Below the pieces are notes generated by a model. That model was not told the origin of the DNA. It saw only the letters and a list, made by a program, of their open reading frames with translations, and did no database searches. DNA of 37,251 nucleotides from Actinomycetota bacterium (GTDB taxonomy: Bacteria > Actinomycetota > Thermoleophilia > Gaiellales > Gaiellaceae), in the NCBI GenBank assembly GCA_005883355.1, contig VAXG01000013.1, forward strand, positions 1-37,251, given 5' to 3'. Positions 25,504 to 33,304 of this stretch are shown here, piece by piece (position 1 is the first letter of the stretch; every line of letters starts with the position of its first letter). The translations under genes and the position numbers were made by a program.

Positions 25504-26331
25504 AAAGTCCTCGATGGCGCGGTCGCAGACGTCCGCGCGTTCGGCGATCAGCAGGTGCCCGCACCCGGGGATCACCCGCAGACGCGCACGCAGGCGTCGC
25601 GTGTACTCGAAGGCGTCGTCGATCGGCAATTGAACGTCGTCGGCGCCCCAGAGGACGAGCACCGGGCAACGTATCGCCTCGAGCTCTTCGCGGGGATCGT
25701 CCGCACGCAGCGCCTGCCAGGCGCTGCCGACGTCGGTGTGCAGCAGTTGCGCGGCGAGAAATCCCTCGACGGCCTCGTCGGTCAGACCGACCGGGTCTGC
25801 GACCGACACGAAACCGAACACGAGACGCCTAAGCAGAGGCGAGCGGGACACCCGGCCGCGGTATCGAGCCGCGAGCCGGCCCGGTCGAACCGTGCTGAAC
25901 ACCGAGAGCATGTTCCGCCCCCACAGGTTGCCGACGCTGAGGCCGGCCCCAGCCGCGAGCACCAGTGCGGAAACGTCCTCCGGCTGCCGGAGGGCCATGC
26001 GGAGCACGACCATTCCTCCGAGCGAATGTCCGATCACCGGGGCCGGCAGCATCCCTTCCCTCGCGGCGACGAGGGCCACCCGGTCGGCGAAGGGCTCGAG
26101 CCCGGCAACCGCCGGCAGAGCCGTCGAGCCACCGTGCCCGGGGAGGTCCGGGACGAGCAGCCTGTGGCGCCTCACCAGGAGCGGAACGAGCTCCGTCCAG
26201 TTCGCGGCGGCTCCTCCGAGCCCATGGACGAGGATCAGCGGCGGCCCCTCCCCACCCACGAAATAGCGCATTCGGACGCCTTTGATCTCGGCGAAGCGCT
26301 CCTCCAAACCGGGCAATTTTGCGTCCGTCAT
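25456..26331 (-). CDS. Alpha/beta hydrolase
   Basis: 291 residues. Oxyanion region LVHGLGGAAANW, nucleophile elbow GHSLGG, acid in WGADDVQLP and catalytic His in GCGHLL form a complete triad. The lid between LGG and WGADD is helical. Similar enzymes cleave esters, epoxides or carbon-carbon bonds of ring-cleavage products; the sequence alone does not choose. ATG 26331 has a GATAAT box eight bases upstream. The 3' end overlaps the ssb gene by 48 bases on the other strand, so one of the two C-termini is constrained by the other. Confidence 0.9.
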   Translation of the reverse strand: MTDAKLPGLEERFAEIKGVRMRYFVGGEGPPLILVHGLGGAAANWTELVPLLVRRHRLLVPDLPGHGGSTALPAVAGLEPFADRVALVAAREGMLPAPVIGHSLGGMVVLRMALRQPEDVSALVLAAGAGLSVGNLWGRNMLSVFSTVRPGRLAARYRGRVSRSPLLRRLVFGFVSVADPVGLTDEAVEGFLAAQLLHTDVGSAWQALRADDPREELEAIRCPVLVLWGADDVQLPIDDAFEYTRRLRARLRVIPGCGHLLIAERADVCDRAIEDFLGGGSGGLERHHLRA

Positions 26332-26347
26332 GAAGGCGGATTATCCT
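26319..26347 (+). promoter_or_regulatory. Possible plus-strand promoter (TTGCGT-17-TATCCT)
   Basis: TTGCGT at 26319-26324 and TATCCT at 26342-26347 are 17 bases apart and would start a transcript near 26354. The hydrolase -10 box on the minus strand (GATAAT, 26340-26345) overlaps it, so the two promoters would compete. Confidence 0.4.
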
Positions 26348-26353
26348 TAGGAC

Positions 26354-26450
26354 CGATGACTGCTTTCGGAGTGCCGGCCCGTTGAATCCGGCAATGACAT
26401 GTGGAGGCTGGACTTAGCCCGCTGAGCGCATTCGCGCAGGCGGGCTTTTT
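26354..26450 (+). ncRNA. Candidate small RNA or attenuated leader
   Basis: About 97 bases from the candidate promoter to a strong intrinsic terminator, with no open frame. GCCGG/CCGGC can pair around CCCGTTGAAT in the middle. I could not match it to a known RNA family. It could be a stand-alone sRNA or a leader that attenuates the small HTH gene 24 bases beyond the terminator. Confidence 0.4.
26416..26450 (+). terminator. Intrinsic terminator ahead of the small HTH gene
   Basis: AGCCCGC/GCGGGCT stem with an inner GCGC-ATTC-GCGC hairpin, followed by a run of five T. The clearest Rho-independent terminator in the window. Confidence 0.85.
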
Positions 26451-26474
26451 CGTGCGACAGAGAGAGGAGCGTCG

Positions 26475-26645
26475 ATGGCGAACCACCTAACGCCCGAGGA
26501 GCTGTCCAAGGAACTCGGGATCGACCGCCAGGAGGTCATCCGCGTCTGCGTCGAGGAAGGCGTGCCCATCTACCAGGGCAAGATCGACAAGACACTGTTC
26601 CAGGCACAGCTAGAAGCCTTGGGCGCGATGCCCGCGCACCACTAG
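26475..26645 (+). CDS. 56-residue helix-turn-helix-like small protein
   Basis: ATG five bases after AGAGGAG, an excellent ribosome-binding site. The protein begins LTPEELSKELGIDRQEVIRVCVEEGVPIYQGKIDKTLF, read as a winged-helix of MerR/excisionase shape: helix, turn, recognition helix, then a short strand pair. It ends in a short helix and PAHH. Nothing nearby suggests a phage, so a nucleoid or transcription role is more likely. It follows a strong terminator, and its stop is three bases from the convergent ku stop. Confidence 0.7.
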   Translation: MANHLTPEELSKELGIDRQEVIRVCVEEGVPIYQGKIDKTLFQAQLEALGAMPAHH

Positions 26646-26648
26646 AGC

Positions 26649-27530
26649 TCAGGCCGATTTGCGAGCCGGCGCGCGCCGGCTGCCAGAGCCGCTCTTCGGG
26701 GCGGCTTTGGTCTTAGAGGCGGCAGACGCTGCGGGCTTGCGGCCCTTGGCCTCTGCGACGCTGCGCTTCAGCGCCTCCATCAGGTCCACGACCGGCGCCT
26801 CAGGCGTGGGCTCGGGCTTGGCGATCTCCTGGCCGTCCAGCTTCGCCTCGAGCATCTGGCGGAGGTCGCTGCGGTACTGGCTCTCGAGCTCGGACGGATC
26901 GAACTCGCCGACGAGGCTCTGCATCACTTGCTGGGCGAGATCGAGCTCGGCCTTCTTCACCTCGGTGCCGGCGACCGCCTCCTCGATCTCCGCCTGCGAG
27001 CGGACGTCCTCGGCGAGGAAGAGGGTCTCGAGAACGAGCGCCTCGCCTTTCGGGCGGATGAGGGCGTTGTACTCCGCACCGCGGAGGACGAACCTGCCGA
27101 TCCCTCCCATTCCCGCCTGTTTCATGGCCTCGAGCAGGAGCACATAGGGCCGGCGCTGGGCGGGCGCCTGCGCAGGCGAGAGGTAATACGTGCGGTCGAG
27201 GTACACCGGATCGACCTCGTCGAGCGGGACGAAACGGGTGATCTCGATCGACCGTGACTCGTCGTGCAGCTGAATTGCCTCGAGATCTGCGTCCTCGACG
27301 ATCACGAACTCGCCCTTGGCCACCTCCCACCCTTTGACGATCTCGTCCGGGCCGACCTCACGGTCGTGTGTGGGACACCAGCGCTTCTGACGGATCGGCG
27401 TCTTGCACTCCCGGTGGAGCGTGCGGAAGCTGACGTCCGACTGCTTTGCCTTCGGAGTCGTCGCAAGAGCCAGGCCAACGGGGATGTTGACCAGGCCGAA
27501 AGAGATGGATCCGTTCCAGATCGTGCGCAT
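26649..27530 (-). CDS. ku: Ku DNA end-binding protein
   Basis: Homodimeric ring that binds double-strand ends and recruits LigD for non-homologous end joining. 293 residues: MRTIWNGSISFGLVNIPVGL at the start, central bridge RTYYLSPAQ, KKAELDLAQQVMQSL, then a minimal C-terminal region and a basic Lys/Ala/Ser tail (about 262-293) of the kind that aids DNA binding in actinobacterial Ku. No ligD is in the window; the NAD ligase LigA at 34996-37011 is the replicative one. A TACAAT box lies 12 bases before the ATG, with AAAGGCGG between. Confidence 0.97.
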   Translation of the reverse strand: MRTIWNGSISFGLVNIPVGLALATTPKAKQSDVSFRTLHRECKTPIRQKRWCPTHDREVGPDEIVKGWEVAKGEFVIVEDADLEAIQLHDESRSIEITRFVPLDEVDPVYLDRTYYLSPAQAPAQRRPYVLLLEAMKQAGMGGIGRFVLRGAEYNALIRPKGEALVLETLFLAEDVRSQAEIEEAVAGTEVKKAELDLAQQVMQSLVGEFDPSELESQYRSDLRQMLEAKLDGQEIAKPEPTPEAPVVDLMEALKRSVAEAKGRKPAASAASKTKAAPKSGSGSRRAPARKSA

Positions 27531-27618
27531 GGCCGCCTTTGAATTGTAGAGGGACCGGCGTGATTCTCCGTCGCCGTTGGCTTCCCTGCAAGGGCTCTGC
27601 CCTGTGGGCCTCGGAAAC

Positions 27619-27624
27619 TACGAT
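27619..27624 (+). promoter_or_regulatory. -10 box of the acyl-CoA synthetase gene (TACGAT)
   Basis: TACGAT ends six bases before GTG 27631, implying a leaderless mRNA. Confidence 0.5.
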
Positions 27625-27630
27625 GGGAAC

Positions 27631-29340
27631 GTGGCAACCACTACCGCTGTCACGGGGACGCGGACGATCGCCCGGCTGTGGCAGGACGCCGTCGCCCGTG
27701 GCCTCGACAGTCCCGCCTACCTCGTCCAGGAGGGAGAGGTATGGCGGCCCGTGTCGTGGACGGAGGCTGCCGAGGCGGTCGACGAGATCGCGCACGGCCT
27801 GCTCGCCCTCGGAGTCCGGAAAGGCGACGCCTTCGCCATTCTCGCTTCGACCCGCGTCGAGTGGGTGCTCTTCGACTTCGCGCTCGCGCTGATCGGCGCG
27901 GTCGGTGCGCCGATCTACATGAACAACTCGCCGAAGGACGCCGTGTACGTGGCCGAGCACTCCGAAGCGGTCGGCGTGCTCTGCGAGGACGAGGCGCAGC
28001 GCGCGAAGCTCGCCGGGCTGGACCTCGAGCACGTCTTGACGTTTGCCGACCTACCCGCCCTGCGCGAGCGTGGACGTGCCCACGCCGCCGAGTTCCCGCG
28101 AGCCGTCGACGAGGCGGCCGCGACGATCGACGAGAACGATCTCTTCACGTTCATCTACACCTCGGGCACCACCGGCCCACCCAAAGCCTGCATGATTCTG
28201 CACCGCAACTACTACGCGATGGTCGACGAGGTGCGGCAGGTGCAGGATTTCACCGTCACCGACGACCTGATGCTGCTGTACCTCCCGCTCGCGCACAACT
28301 TCGGCCGTTGTCTGACGCTGCTCGGGGCCCACATCGGCTACACGATCGCGTTCTGTCCCGATCCCTACGCGGTCGGAGACGTGCTTCCCACGATTCGCCC
28401 GACCGTCTTCCCGAGCGTGCCTCGCGTGTTCGAGAAGGTGCACACGGCGGTCACGGCCAAGTTCGACGAGGCCACGGGCGCGAAGCGGCGGCTGATCGCT
28501 TGGGCCCTGCGCGTCGGCCGCAGGGTCAGCAAGCTGCGCGAGGCCGGACGCTCGGTGCCGCCGCTCCTCGCCCTGCAGCACAGGCTCGCCGACCTGCTCG
28601 TCTATTCCAAGGTCAAATCGCGTCTCGGCGGCAACCTGCGCATCGGCGTGTCGGGCGGGGCACCGCTCGCGAAGGAGATTATCGAATTCTTCGCGGCGCT
28701 GGACGTCATCATCCTCGAGGGCTACGGGCTGACGGAGTGCACGACCGGCGCGACGATCAACCGCCCGACGCGGTACCGCTTCGGGACCGTCGGACCGGCT
28801 CTGCCCGGCGTCGAGTTGCGAGTCGCAGACGACGGCGAGGTGTTGATCAAGACCGACACGGTGTTCGGCGGCTACTTCAAGGACGAGGAGGCGACCCGCG
28901 AGATCCTTTCGGCGGACGGATGGCTTCGCTCGGGTGACGTCGGGCATCTCGACGAGGACGGCTTCCTGACGATCACCGACCGCCTGAAGGACATCCTCGT
29001 CACCGCCGGTGGAAAGAACGTTGCGCCGCAGAACCTGGAGAACGCGCTCAAGACGCACGCGGTGATCTCGCAGGCGCTCGTCGTCGGAGATCGGCGCCCC
29101 TACGTCGCGGCGCTGATCACGCTCTCGGAGGAGGTCGATCCGGCGGACGCGGCACCCGCCGTGCAGCGTGCCGTCGACGAGGTCAACAGCGATCTATCGC
29201 GGTACGAACAGATCAAGCGGTTCACGGTCCTGCCCCGGGACTTCACCCTTGAAGCGGGAGAGGTGACACCGACGCTGAAGCTCAAGCGCCGAGTGTGCAA
29301 GGAGCACTTCGCGGCAGAGATAGAGGAGCTCTACTCCTGA
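27631..29340 (+). CDS. Long-chain acyl-CoA synthetase (AMP-forming)
   Basis: Activates fatty acids with ATP and CoA via an acyl-adenylate. About 569 residues. P-loop TSGTTGPPKACM, LPLAHNFGR, the GYGLTECT adenine-binding motif, and the C-terminal GDVGHLDEDGFLTITDRLKD with Asp and Arg, then GGKNVAPQNLE. The FadD15-like layout is typical of actinobacterial long-chain synthetases. GTG 27631 is selected by the -10 box six bases upstream. First gene of a three-gene run with two membrane proteins. It would feed the acyl-CoA dehydrogenases encoded elsewhere in the window. Confidence 0.95.
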   Translation: MATTTAVTGTRTIARLWQDAVARGLDSPAYLVQEGEVWRPVSWTEAAEAVDEIAHGLLALGVRKGDAFAILASTRVEWVLFDFALALIGAVGAPIYMNNSPKDAVYVAEHSEAVGVLCEDEAQRAKLAGLDLEHVLTFADLPALRERGRAHAAEFPRAVDEAAATIDENDLFTFIYTSGTTGPPKACMILHRNYYAMVDEVRQVQDFTVTDDLMLLYLPLAHNFGRCLTLLGAHIGYTIAFCPDPYAVGDVLPTIRPTVFPSVPRVFEKVHTAVTAKFDEATGAKRRLIAWALRVGRRVSKLREAGRSVPPLLALQHRLADLLVYSKVKSRLGGNLRIGVSGGAPLAKEIIEFFAALDVIILEGYGLTECTTGATINRPTRYRFGTVGPALPGVELRVADDGEVLIKTDTVFGGYFKDEEATREILSADGWLRSGDVGHLDEDGFLTITDRLKDILVTAGGKNVAPQNLENALKTHAVISQALVVGDRRPYVAALITLSEEVDPADAAPAVQRAVDEVNSDLSRYEQIKRFTVLPRDFTLEAGEVTPTLKLKRRVCKEHFAAEIEELYS

Positions 29341-30071
29341 CCGACGTCTTCCTCGTTCTGTCCGCATTTCTCGCGAGTGCGGTCGAGACGGTCGAGGCCC
29401 TCACGATCGTCCTCGCCATGGGCCTCACGCGCGGCTGGCGCTCGACACTCGTCGGAGCTGGAGCCGCGACGCTGGCGCTCGCAGCCATCGTCGCCGCGCT
29501 CGGACCGGCGCTGACGGTGATCCCGATCGGAACGCTGCGGCTCGTGGTCGGGGGACTGCTGCTCGTCTTCGGCCTCCAGTGGCTGCGCAAGGCAATCCTC
29601 CGTGCAAGCGGCTGGCGCGCGGTGCGCGACGAGGACGCGGTCTTCGCACGCGAGCGCGCGGAGGCTGCGAACGCGCCGCACGTCGAACGCGCCGGGCTCG
29701 ACTGGTATGCGTTCACGGTCTCCTTCAAAGGCGTCCTCCTCGAAGGGCTCGAGGTCGCTTTCATCGTGCTGACGTTCGGGAGCACACAGGGGAGCATCCC
29801 GCTGGCAGCGCTCGGAGCCGGCGCAGCGATCGTCCTCGTCGTCCTGGCGGGGATCCTCGTCCGCGAACCGCTCGGCCGCGTCCCCGAGAACACGCTTGCC
29901 TTCGCGGTCGGAGTAATGCTGACGACCTTCGGGATCTTCTGGGGCGCGGAGGGAGCCGGTGTCGAGTGGCCTGGCGGCGACGCGGCGCTGCTGGGAGTCC
30001 TCGCGTTCGTCTCGCTGATCTCGCTCGGCTTCGTCACGACCCTGCGACGCCGCAAGCTCGCCTTCGCATGA
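29337..30071 (+). CDS. COG4280-like membrane protein with duplicated EGLE-type motif
   Basis: About 244 residues, six or seven membrane helices. Two similar halves: VETVEALTIVLAMG near the start and LEGLEVAFIVLTFG in the middle, each placing acidic residues in a helix, like the REGLE motif of FTR1 iron permeases and the ExGD motifs of cation exchangers. A cation-transport role is an inference. The best start is CTG 29337, overlapping the synthetase stop (CTGA) with AGGAG eight bases upstream; GTG 29295 would give 14 more residues but has no ribosome-binding site. Next gene overlaps its stop (ATGA). Confidence 0.8.
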   Translation: MTDVFLVLSAFLASAVETVEALTIVLAMGLTRGWRSTLVGAGAATLALAAIVAALGPALTVIPIGTLRLVVGGLLLVFGLQWLRKAILRASGWRAVRDEDAVFARERAEAANAPHVERAGLDWYAFTVSFKGVLLEGLEVAFIVLTFGSTQGSIPLAALGAGAAIVLVVLAGILVREPLGRVPENTLAFAVGVMLTTFGIFWGAEGAGVEWPGGDAALLGVLAFVSLISLGFVTTLRRRKLAFA

Positions 30072-30253
30072 GGCGTTTCGCGAAGTTCTGGTGGGACTTC
30101 ATCGTCGGAGACGACTGGCGTGTCGCCGTCGGGATCGTGATCGCGTTCGGGCTCACCGCGCTGCTCGCGACGACGTCGATCCCGGCGTGGTGGGTGTTGC
30201 CGCTCGCCGTGGCCGCCGTGCTCTGGCTGTCGCTATACCGCGTCGCGCGCTAG
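30068..30253 (+). CDS. 61-residue membrane protein
   Basis: Start ATG overlaps the stop of the preceding membrane-protein gene (ATGA). Composition: basic and aromatic opening RRFAKFWWDFIVGDDWRVAVG, then two hydrophobic helices (about 20-35 and 40-56) and a short basic end. Such small partners often accompany a transporter, so it may be an accessory subunit. No family recognised. Its stop shares four bases with the convergent NlpC/P60 gene. Confidence 0.75.
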   Translation: MRRFAKFWWDFIVGDDWRVAVGIVIAFGLTALLATTSIPAWWVLPLAVAAVLWLSLYRVAR

Positions 30254-31335
30254 ATCCGGCGCGCGCCGGCGAAGTTCGACGAGTAGTAGCCGCTGAGCGA
30301 GGAGATCTTCACCACGTCACCGGTGTGCGGTGCATGGATGAACTGCCCACCGCCGATGTAGATCCCAACGTGGCTCGCACCGGTGAAGAACACGAGGTCG
30401 CCGGGCTGTAGCTCGCCGATCGAGACGGACGTTCCCATCCCGAACTGCGCGTACGAGCTGTGCGGGACCGAGACGCCGATTTGGGCGAAGACGTACGAGA
30501 CGAGCCCGGAGCAGTCGAAGCCGCTCGGCGACGAGCCGCCCCACACGTACCGCACGCCGAGATAGCGCATCGCGATCCCGACGACGCCGCCGTGGACGTT
30601 CGGAGGTGCGACTGTCGAGCCCTCCGGTGTCGAGGCCGAGACGCCAACACCGTCCGGCACGGGAACCTGGACTCCGCCGGCGAGACGAGACCGGGCAGCG
30701 GCGGCGAGCTGGCGTTGCTGGGCCGCCTCGGCTGTGCGCATGCGGACGATCTCGCCCTTGATCGACGAGAGCAGCTGCCGGCGCGAAGCCAGCTGCGATT
30801 CGATCCGCTGCTTCTGCGCGGCCTTCTGGGCCACGATGGTCTGCTGTTCGGAATGGGCTCGGAGCAATTCGGTTCGGTGACGCTGGATCTCCGCCTTGAA
30901 CGACGTCACCTGCTGGACGATGCTCGCGTCCTGCTGGGACGTCGAGTTGACGGCCTCGATGCGGTTCAACAGATCGTCGAGGCTCGTCGCACCCAATAGC
31001 ACCGACAGCGTCGAGTTGTCCTGGGTCGACGTGTACGCGCTCACGAGCCGTGCCGAGAGGGAGGCCTGCGCGATCTTCAGATTCGCACGCGTGAGCTTCA
31101 ACTGGACGCGGTTCTCGCGCTGGGCGACTTCGATCTGCCGCAGGCGGACGTTCGCGAGGTTGTAGGACTCGATGGCCGGCCCGAGACTGTCGTCGATCTT
31201 CTGGATCTGGGCCAGCACGTGCTGCGCCTGTGCCTGCTTGGCGGCGACCGTCCCGGGCGTGGCGTTCGCCGATGCCGCCGCACACAGCAGTGCGAGAACG
31301 GCCGCGCCGGCAAAGCCCGCACGGCCTCTTACCAT
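30250..31335 (-). CDS. NlpC/P60 peptidoglycan endopeptidase with N-terminal coiled coil
   Basis: 361 residues. Signal peptide at about 1-25 (AGFAGAAVLALLCAAASANA), coiled coil at about 30-220 rich in Leu/Gln heptads (PcsB/RipA-like regulator of the hydrolase), linker, then NlpC/P60 at about 250-361 with the catalytic Cys in SGFDCSGLV, His in SHVGIYIGG and FIHAPHTG. Cuts stem peptides between D-Glu and the diamino acid during division or wall turnover. ATG 31335 gives a good signal peptide; a longer frame upstream would precede it with a cysteine-rich basic segment. Divergent from the 3D-domain gene. Confidence 0.93.
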   Translation of the reverse strand: MVRGRAGFAGAAVLALLCAAASANATPGTVAAKQAQAQHVLAQIQKIDDSLGPAIESYNLANVRLRQIEVAQRENRVQLKLTRANLKIAQASLSARLVSAYTSTQDNSTLSVLLGATSLDDLLNRIEAVNSTSQQDASIVQQVTSFKAEIQRHRTELLRAHSEQQTIVAQKAAQKQRIESQLASRRQLLSSIKGEIVRMRTAEAAQQRQLAAAARSRLAGGVQVPVPDGVGVSASTPEGSTVAPPNVHGGVVGIAMRYLGVRYVWGGSSPSGFDCSGLVSYVFAQIGVSVPHSSYAQFGMGTSVSIGELQPGDLVFFTGASHVGIYIGGGQFIHAPHTGDVVKISSLSGYYSSNFAGARRI

Positions 31336-31467
31336 CGGCGTCGCAAGCGAACGCCGAAGGCAAATGCAGAACGCCTGCGCCTGTCGTTTCCTGCCGCTGG
31401 GCACCAGCACGCGGAAGATCCGGGTCGACGGGCGCACCGGAGGGGGCCGGTACGTCACAAGTGGCGC

Positions 31468-31496
31468 ACCCTAGCAACGTCTTCGGCTGTCTGCAA
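31468..31496 (-). promoter_or_regulatory. Promoter of the NlpC/P60 gene (TTGCAG-17-TAGGGT)
   Basis: -35 TTGCAG (31491-31496) and -10 TAGGGT (31468-31473) with a 17-base spacer, preceded by TTGC, so TTGCTAGGGT in full. The transcript would carry a leader of about 125 bases. Confidence 0.6.
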
Positions 31497-31552
31497 CCGC
31501 TTTCCGAGCCTAAAAGTGACGATTTCTCCCATGTGTCTGGACCGCACAAAGT

Positions 31553-31568
31553 CCTAGCTTGCTAGGGT
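31553..31568 (+). promoter_or_regulatory. -10 box and dyad ahead of the 3D-domain gene
   Basis: CCTAGC-TT-GCTAGG is a perfect 6-bp dyad at 31553-31566, and within it TTGCTAGGGT (31559-31568) repeats exactly the 10-mer found on the opposite strand in the NlpC/P60 promoter. TAGGGT ends eight bases before GTG 31577. Confidence 0.55.
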
Positions 31569-31576
31569 CACGGGCC

Positions 31577-32590
31577 GTGCGTTGGCGCAGGGAGAGCCGC
31601 CTCGCGCTCGGGCTGGCGCTCGGAGTCGCGCTTCTCTTGGGAATCTTTCTCCCGGGAGCCGAAGGCGCGGGCCCGAAGAAGAAGGGAACCCAGCAGCGGG
31701 CTCGGATCGTGGCCCACTCCCACACGGCCCTACTGAGCCTCTACGCCCTGGATTCGCGGCTCCTGCAGACGCGGAGCGAGCTGGCCGGCCTCCGGAGCCG
31801 TGCGGACGGCCTCCGGCTCGAGCGGGACCGGGTCCAGCAGGAGGTCGACGTCATTGCCGGCAACGTCAAGACGTCCCAGCGGCTCCTCGGCGAGCGTCTC
31901 AGGGCCCTCTACGAGGAGGGAGAACCGGATGCGATTGCCGTCCTCCTCGGCGCCAGGTCGCTCGACGACGCCGTCATCCGCCTCGACCAGCTCGAGCAGA
32001 GCGCTCGCCAGGGGGCCCAGGCGGCGAGGGATGCCAGGGACGGCCGAGCCAAGCTGCAGGGGCTCGCCCTCGAGCTCGACGCCCGTATCCGTCAGATCCA
32101 GGCCCTCGAGGCCCAGGCGGAGCGGACGGCGGCAGCACTCGAAACGGCGCGAGCCAGGCGGGTCTCCTACCTCGCGGCGCTGGCGCGGCAGCGGCGCCTT
32201 AACGCCCGTCAGATCCGAGCTCTCGATCATCGGGCTCGGCAAGTGGTGGCCAAGGCGGAGGTCGTGCAGTCGCAGGCTGCGGAACCGGCTGCAGTCCCCT
32301 CGGTCGGGGTCCCCTCGATCACTGACGGCACGCGGACGCTGACGGTGACTTCGACCGGCTACTCGTTGCCGGGCAGGACCTCGACCGGGCTCCCGGTCGG
32401 CTTCGGAATCGTCGCCGTCGATCCGGCAGTGATCCCGCTCGGTTCCCGGTTGTCCATCCCGGGCTACGGCGAAGGCGTTGCTGCGGATACGGGAAGCGCG
32501 GTCCAGGGCATGACGATCGACCTCTGGTTCCCCACGCTGGCCCAAGCCCTTGCCTGGGGCAGGCGCACGGTTACGATCACCCTTCACTAA
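31577..32590 (+). CDS. Exported coiled-coil protein with C-terminal 3D domain
   Basis: About 337 residues. N-terminal signal or anchor (RRESRLALGLALGVALLLGIFL), long coiled coil (about 45-225, Leu/Arg heptads like the NlpC/P60 protein encoded divergently), then a 3D domain (about 250-337): TGYSLPGRTSTGLPVG, VAVDPAVIPLGS, VAADTGSAV and IDLWFP, holding the three Asp that name the family. 3D domains form a double-psi barrel related to lytic transglycosylases such as MltA. GTG 31577 is supported by the -10 box. Likely a partner wall hydrolase. Confidence 0.9.
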   Translation: MRWRRESRLALGLALGVALLLGIFLPGAEGAGPKKKGTQQRARIVAHSHTALLSLYALDSRLLQTRSELAGLRSRADGLRLERDRVQQEVDVIAGNVKTSQRLLGERLRALYEEGEPDAIAVLLGARSLDDAVIRLDQLEQSARQGAQAARDARDGRAKLQGLALELDARIRQIQALEAQAERTAAALETARARRVSYLAALARQRRLNARQIRALDHRARQVVAKAEVVQSQAAEPAAVPSVGVPSITDGTRTLTVTSTGYSLPGRTSTGLPVGFGIVAVDPAVIPLGSRLSIPGYGEGVAADTGSAVQGMTIDLWFPTLAQALAWGRRTVTITLH

Positions 32591-32623
32591 ACTTCGTCGG
32601 CCCGCGGGGGAGGGGCGCCCACT

Positions 32624-33304
32624 ATGAGCCAGTCCGTACAAGCGGACAATCAGGAGCTGGCGGAGGTCCGCGTCCTGATCGTCGACGACCACGATCTCTT
32701 CAGGAGTGGGCTTCGCAACCTCCTGGAGGACGAGGGCGTACGCGTCGTCGGAGAGGCCGCCGCCGGGCAAGAGGCTCTCAACATCGTCCGCGAGGTCGCG
32801 CCCGACGTCGTCGTGATGGATCTGAACATGCCCGGCATGGGCGGCGTGGAAGCGACGCGCCACATCTCGACGATCGCGCCACTCACCCGCGTGGTGATGC
32901 TGACGATCTCAGATCAGGACAACGACGTCATCGACGCCATCCTCGCGGGGGCCTGTGGTTATCTCCTGAAGGACTCGTCGATCCATGAGCTGATCGCGGG
33001 AATCAAGGCGGCCTCGCTCGGCGAGTCCTTGATCTCGCCGACGATCGCTTCCAAGGTCTTGCAGCGGGTGCGCGCATCCAGCACGCAGCCCGAGATCGAG
33101 AGCACGATCCGCGCCGAGCTCTCGGACCGCGAGATCGAGGTGCTGAAGCTGATCGCGAACGGCAAGGACAACGCGATGATCGCCGGCGAGCTCCACATCA
33201 GCCCGAAGACGGTCAAGAATCACATCTCGAACATCCTCATGAAGCTGCAGATCGACAACCGCATCCAGGCCGCCGTCTACGCGGTCAGAAGCGGGATCGT
33301 CTAG
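32624..33304 (+). CDS. NarL/LuxR-family response regulator
   Basis: 226 residues. Receiver domain with acidic pair D21-D22, phosphoacceptor D66 in VVMDLNMPG, the Thr in MLTISD and Lys in YLLKDSS; C-terminal LuxR HTH at about 158-226 (LSDREIEVLKLIANGKDNAMIA, then SPKTVKNHISNIL). No histidine kinase is in the window, so it is an orphan here; LuxR-type orphans of this type often control wall or stress genes. GGGGGAGGGG precedes the ATG. Its stop overlaps the convergent coiled-coil gene by four bases. Confidence 0.95.
   Translation: MSQSVQADNQELAEVRVLIVDDHDLFRSGLRNLLEDEGVRVVGEAAAGQEALNIVREVAPDVVVMDLNMPGMGGVEATRHISTIAPLTRVVMLTISDQDNDVIDAILAGACGYLLKDSSIHELIAGIKAASLGESLISPTIASKVLQRVRASSTQPEIESTIRAELSDREIEVLKLIANGKDNAMIAGELHISPKTVKNHISNILMKLQIDNRIQAAVYAVRSGIV

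Noticed and set aside
26475..26645. Phage excisionase
   Set aside because: The fold shape is compatible, but no integrase, attachment repeat or other phage gene is present.
26664..26681. 18-base perfect palindrome AGCCGGCGC/GCGCCGGCT
   Set aside because: It lies in the Arg/Ala codons of the Ku tail, and alternating GC makes such palindromes likely by chance.
30256..30269. CCGGCGC/GCGCCGG palindrome as a terminator
   Set aside because: No loop is possible without breaking the stem, and it falls within the NlpC/P60 coding end in alternating GC sequence.
31336..31461. c-di-AMP (ydaO) riboswitch before the NlpC/P60 gene
   Set aside because: Such riboswitches often precede actinobacterial wall hydrolases, so I looked for it, but the conserved ydaO sequence blocks could not be found in this leader.
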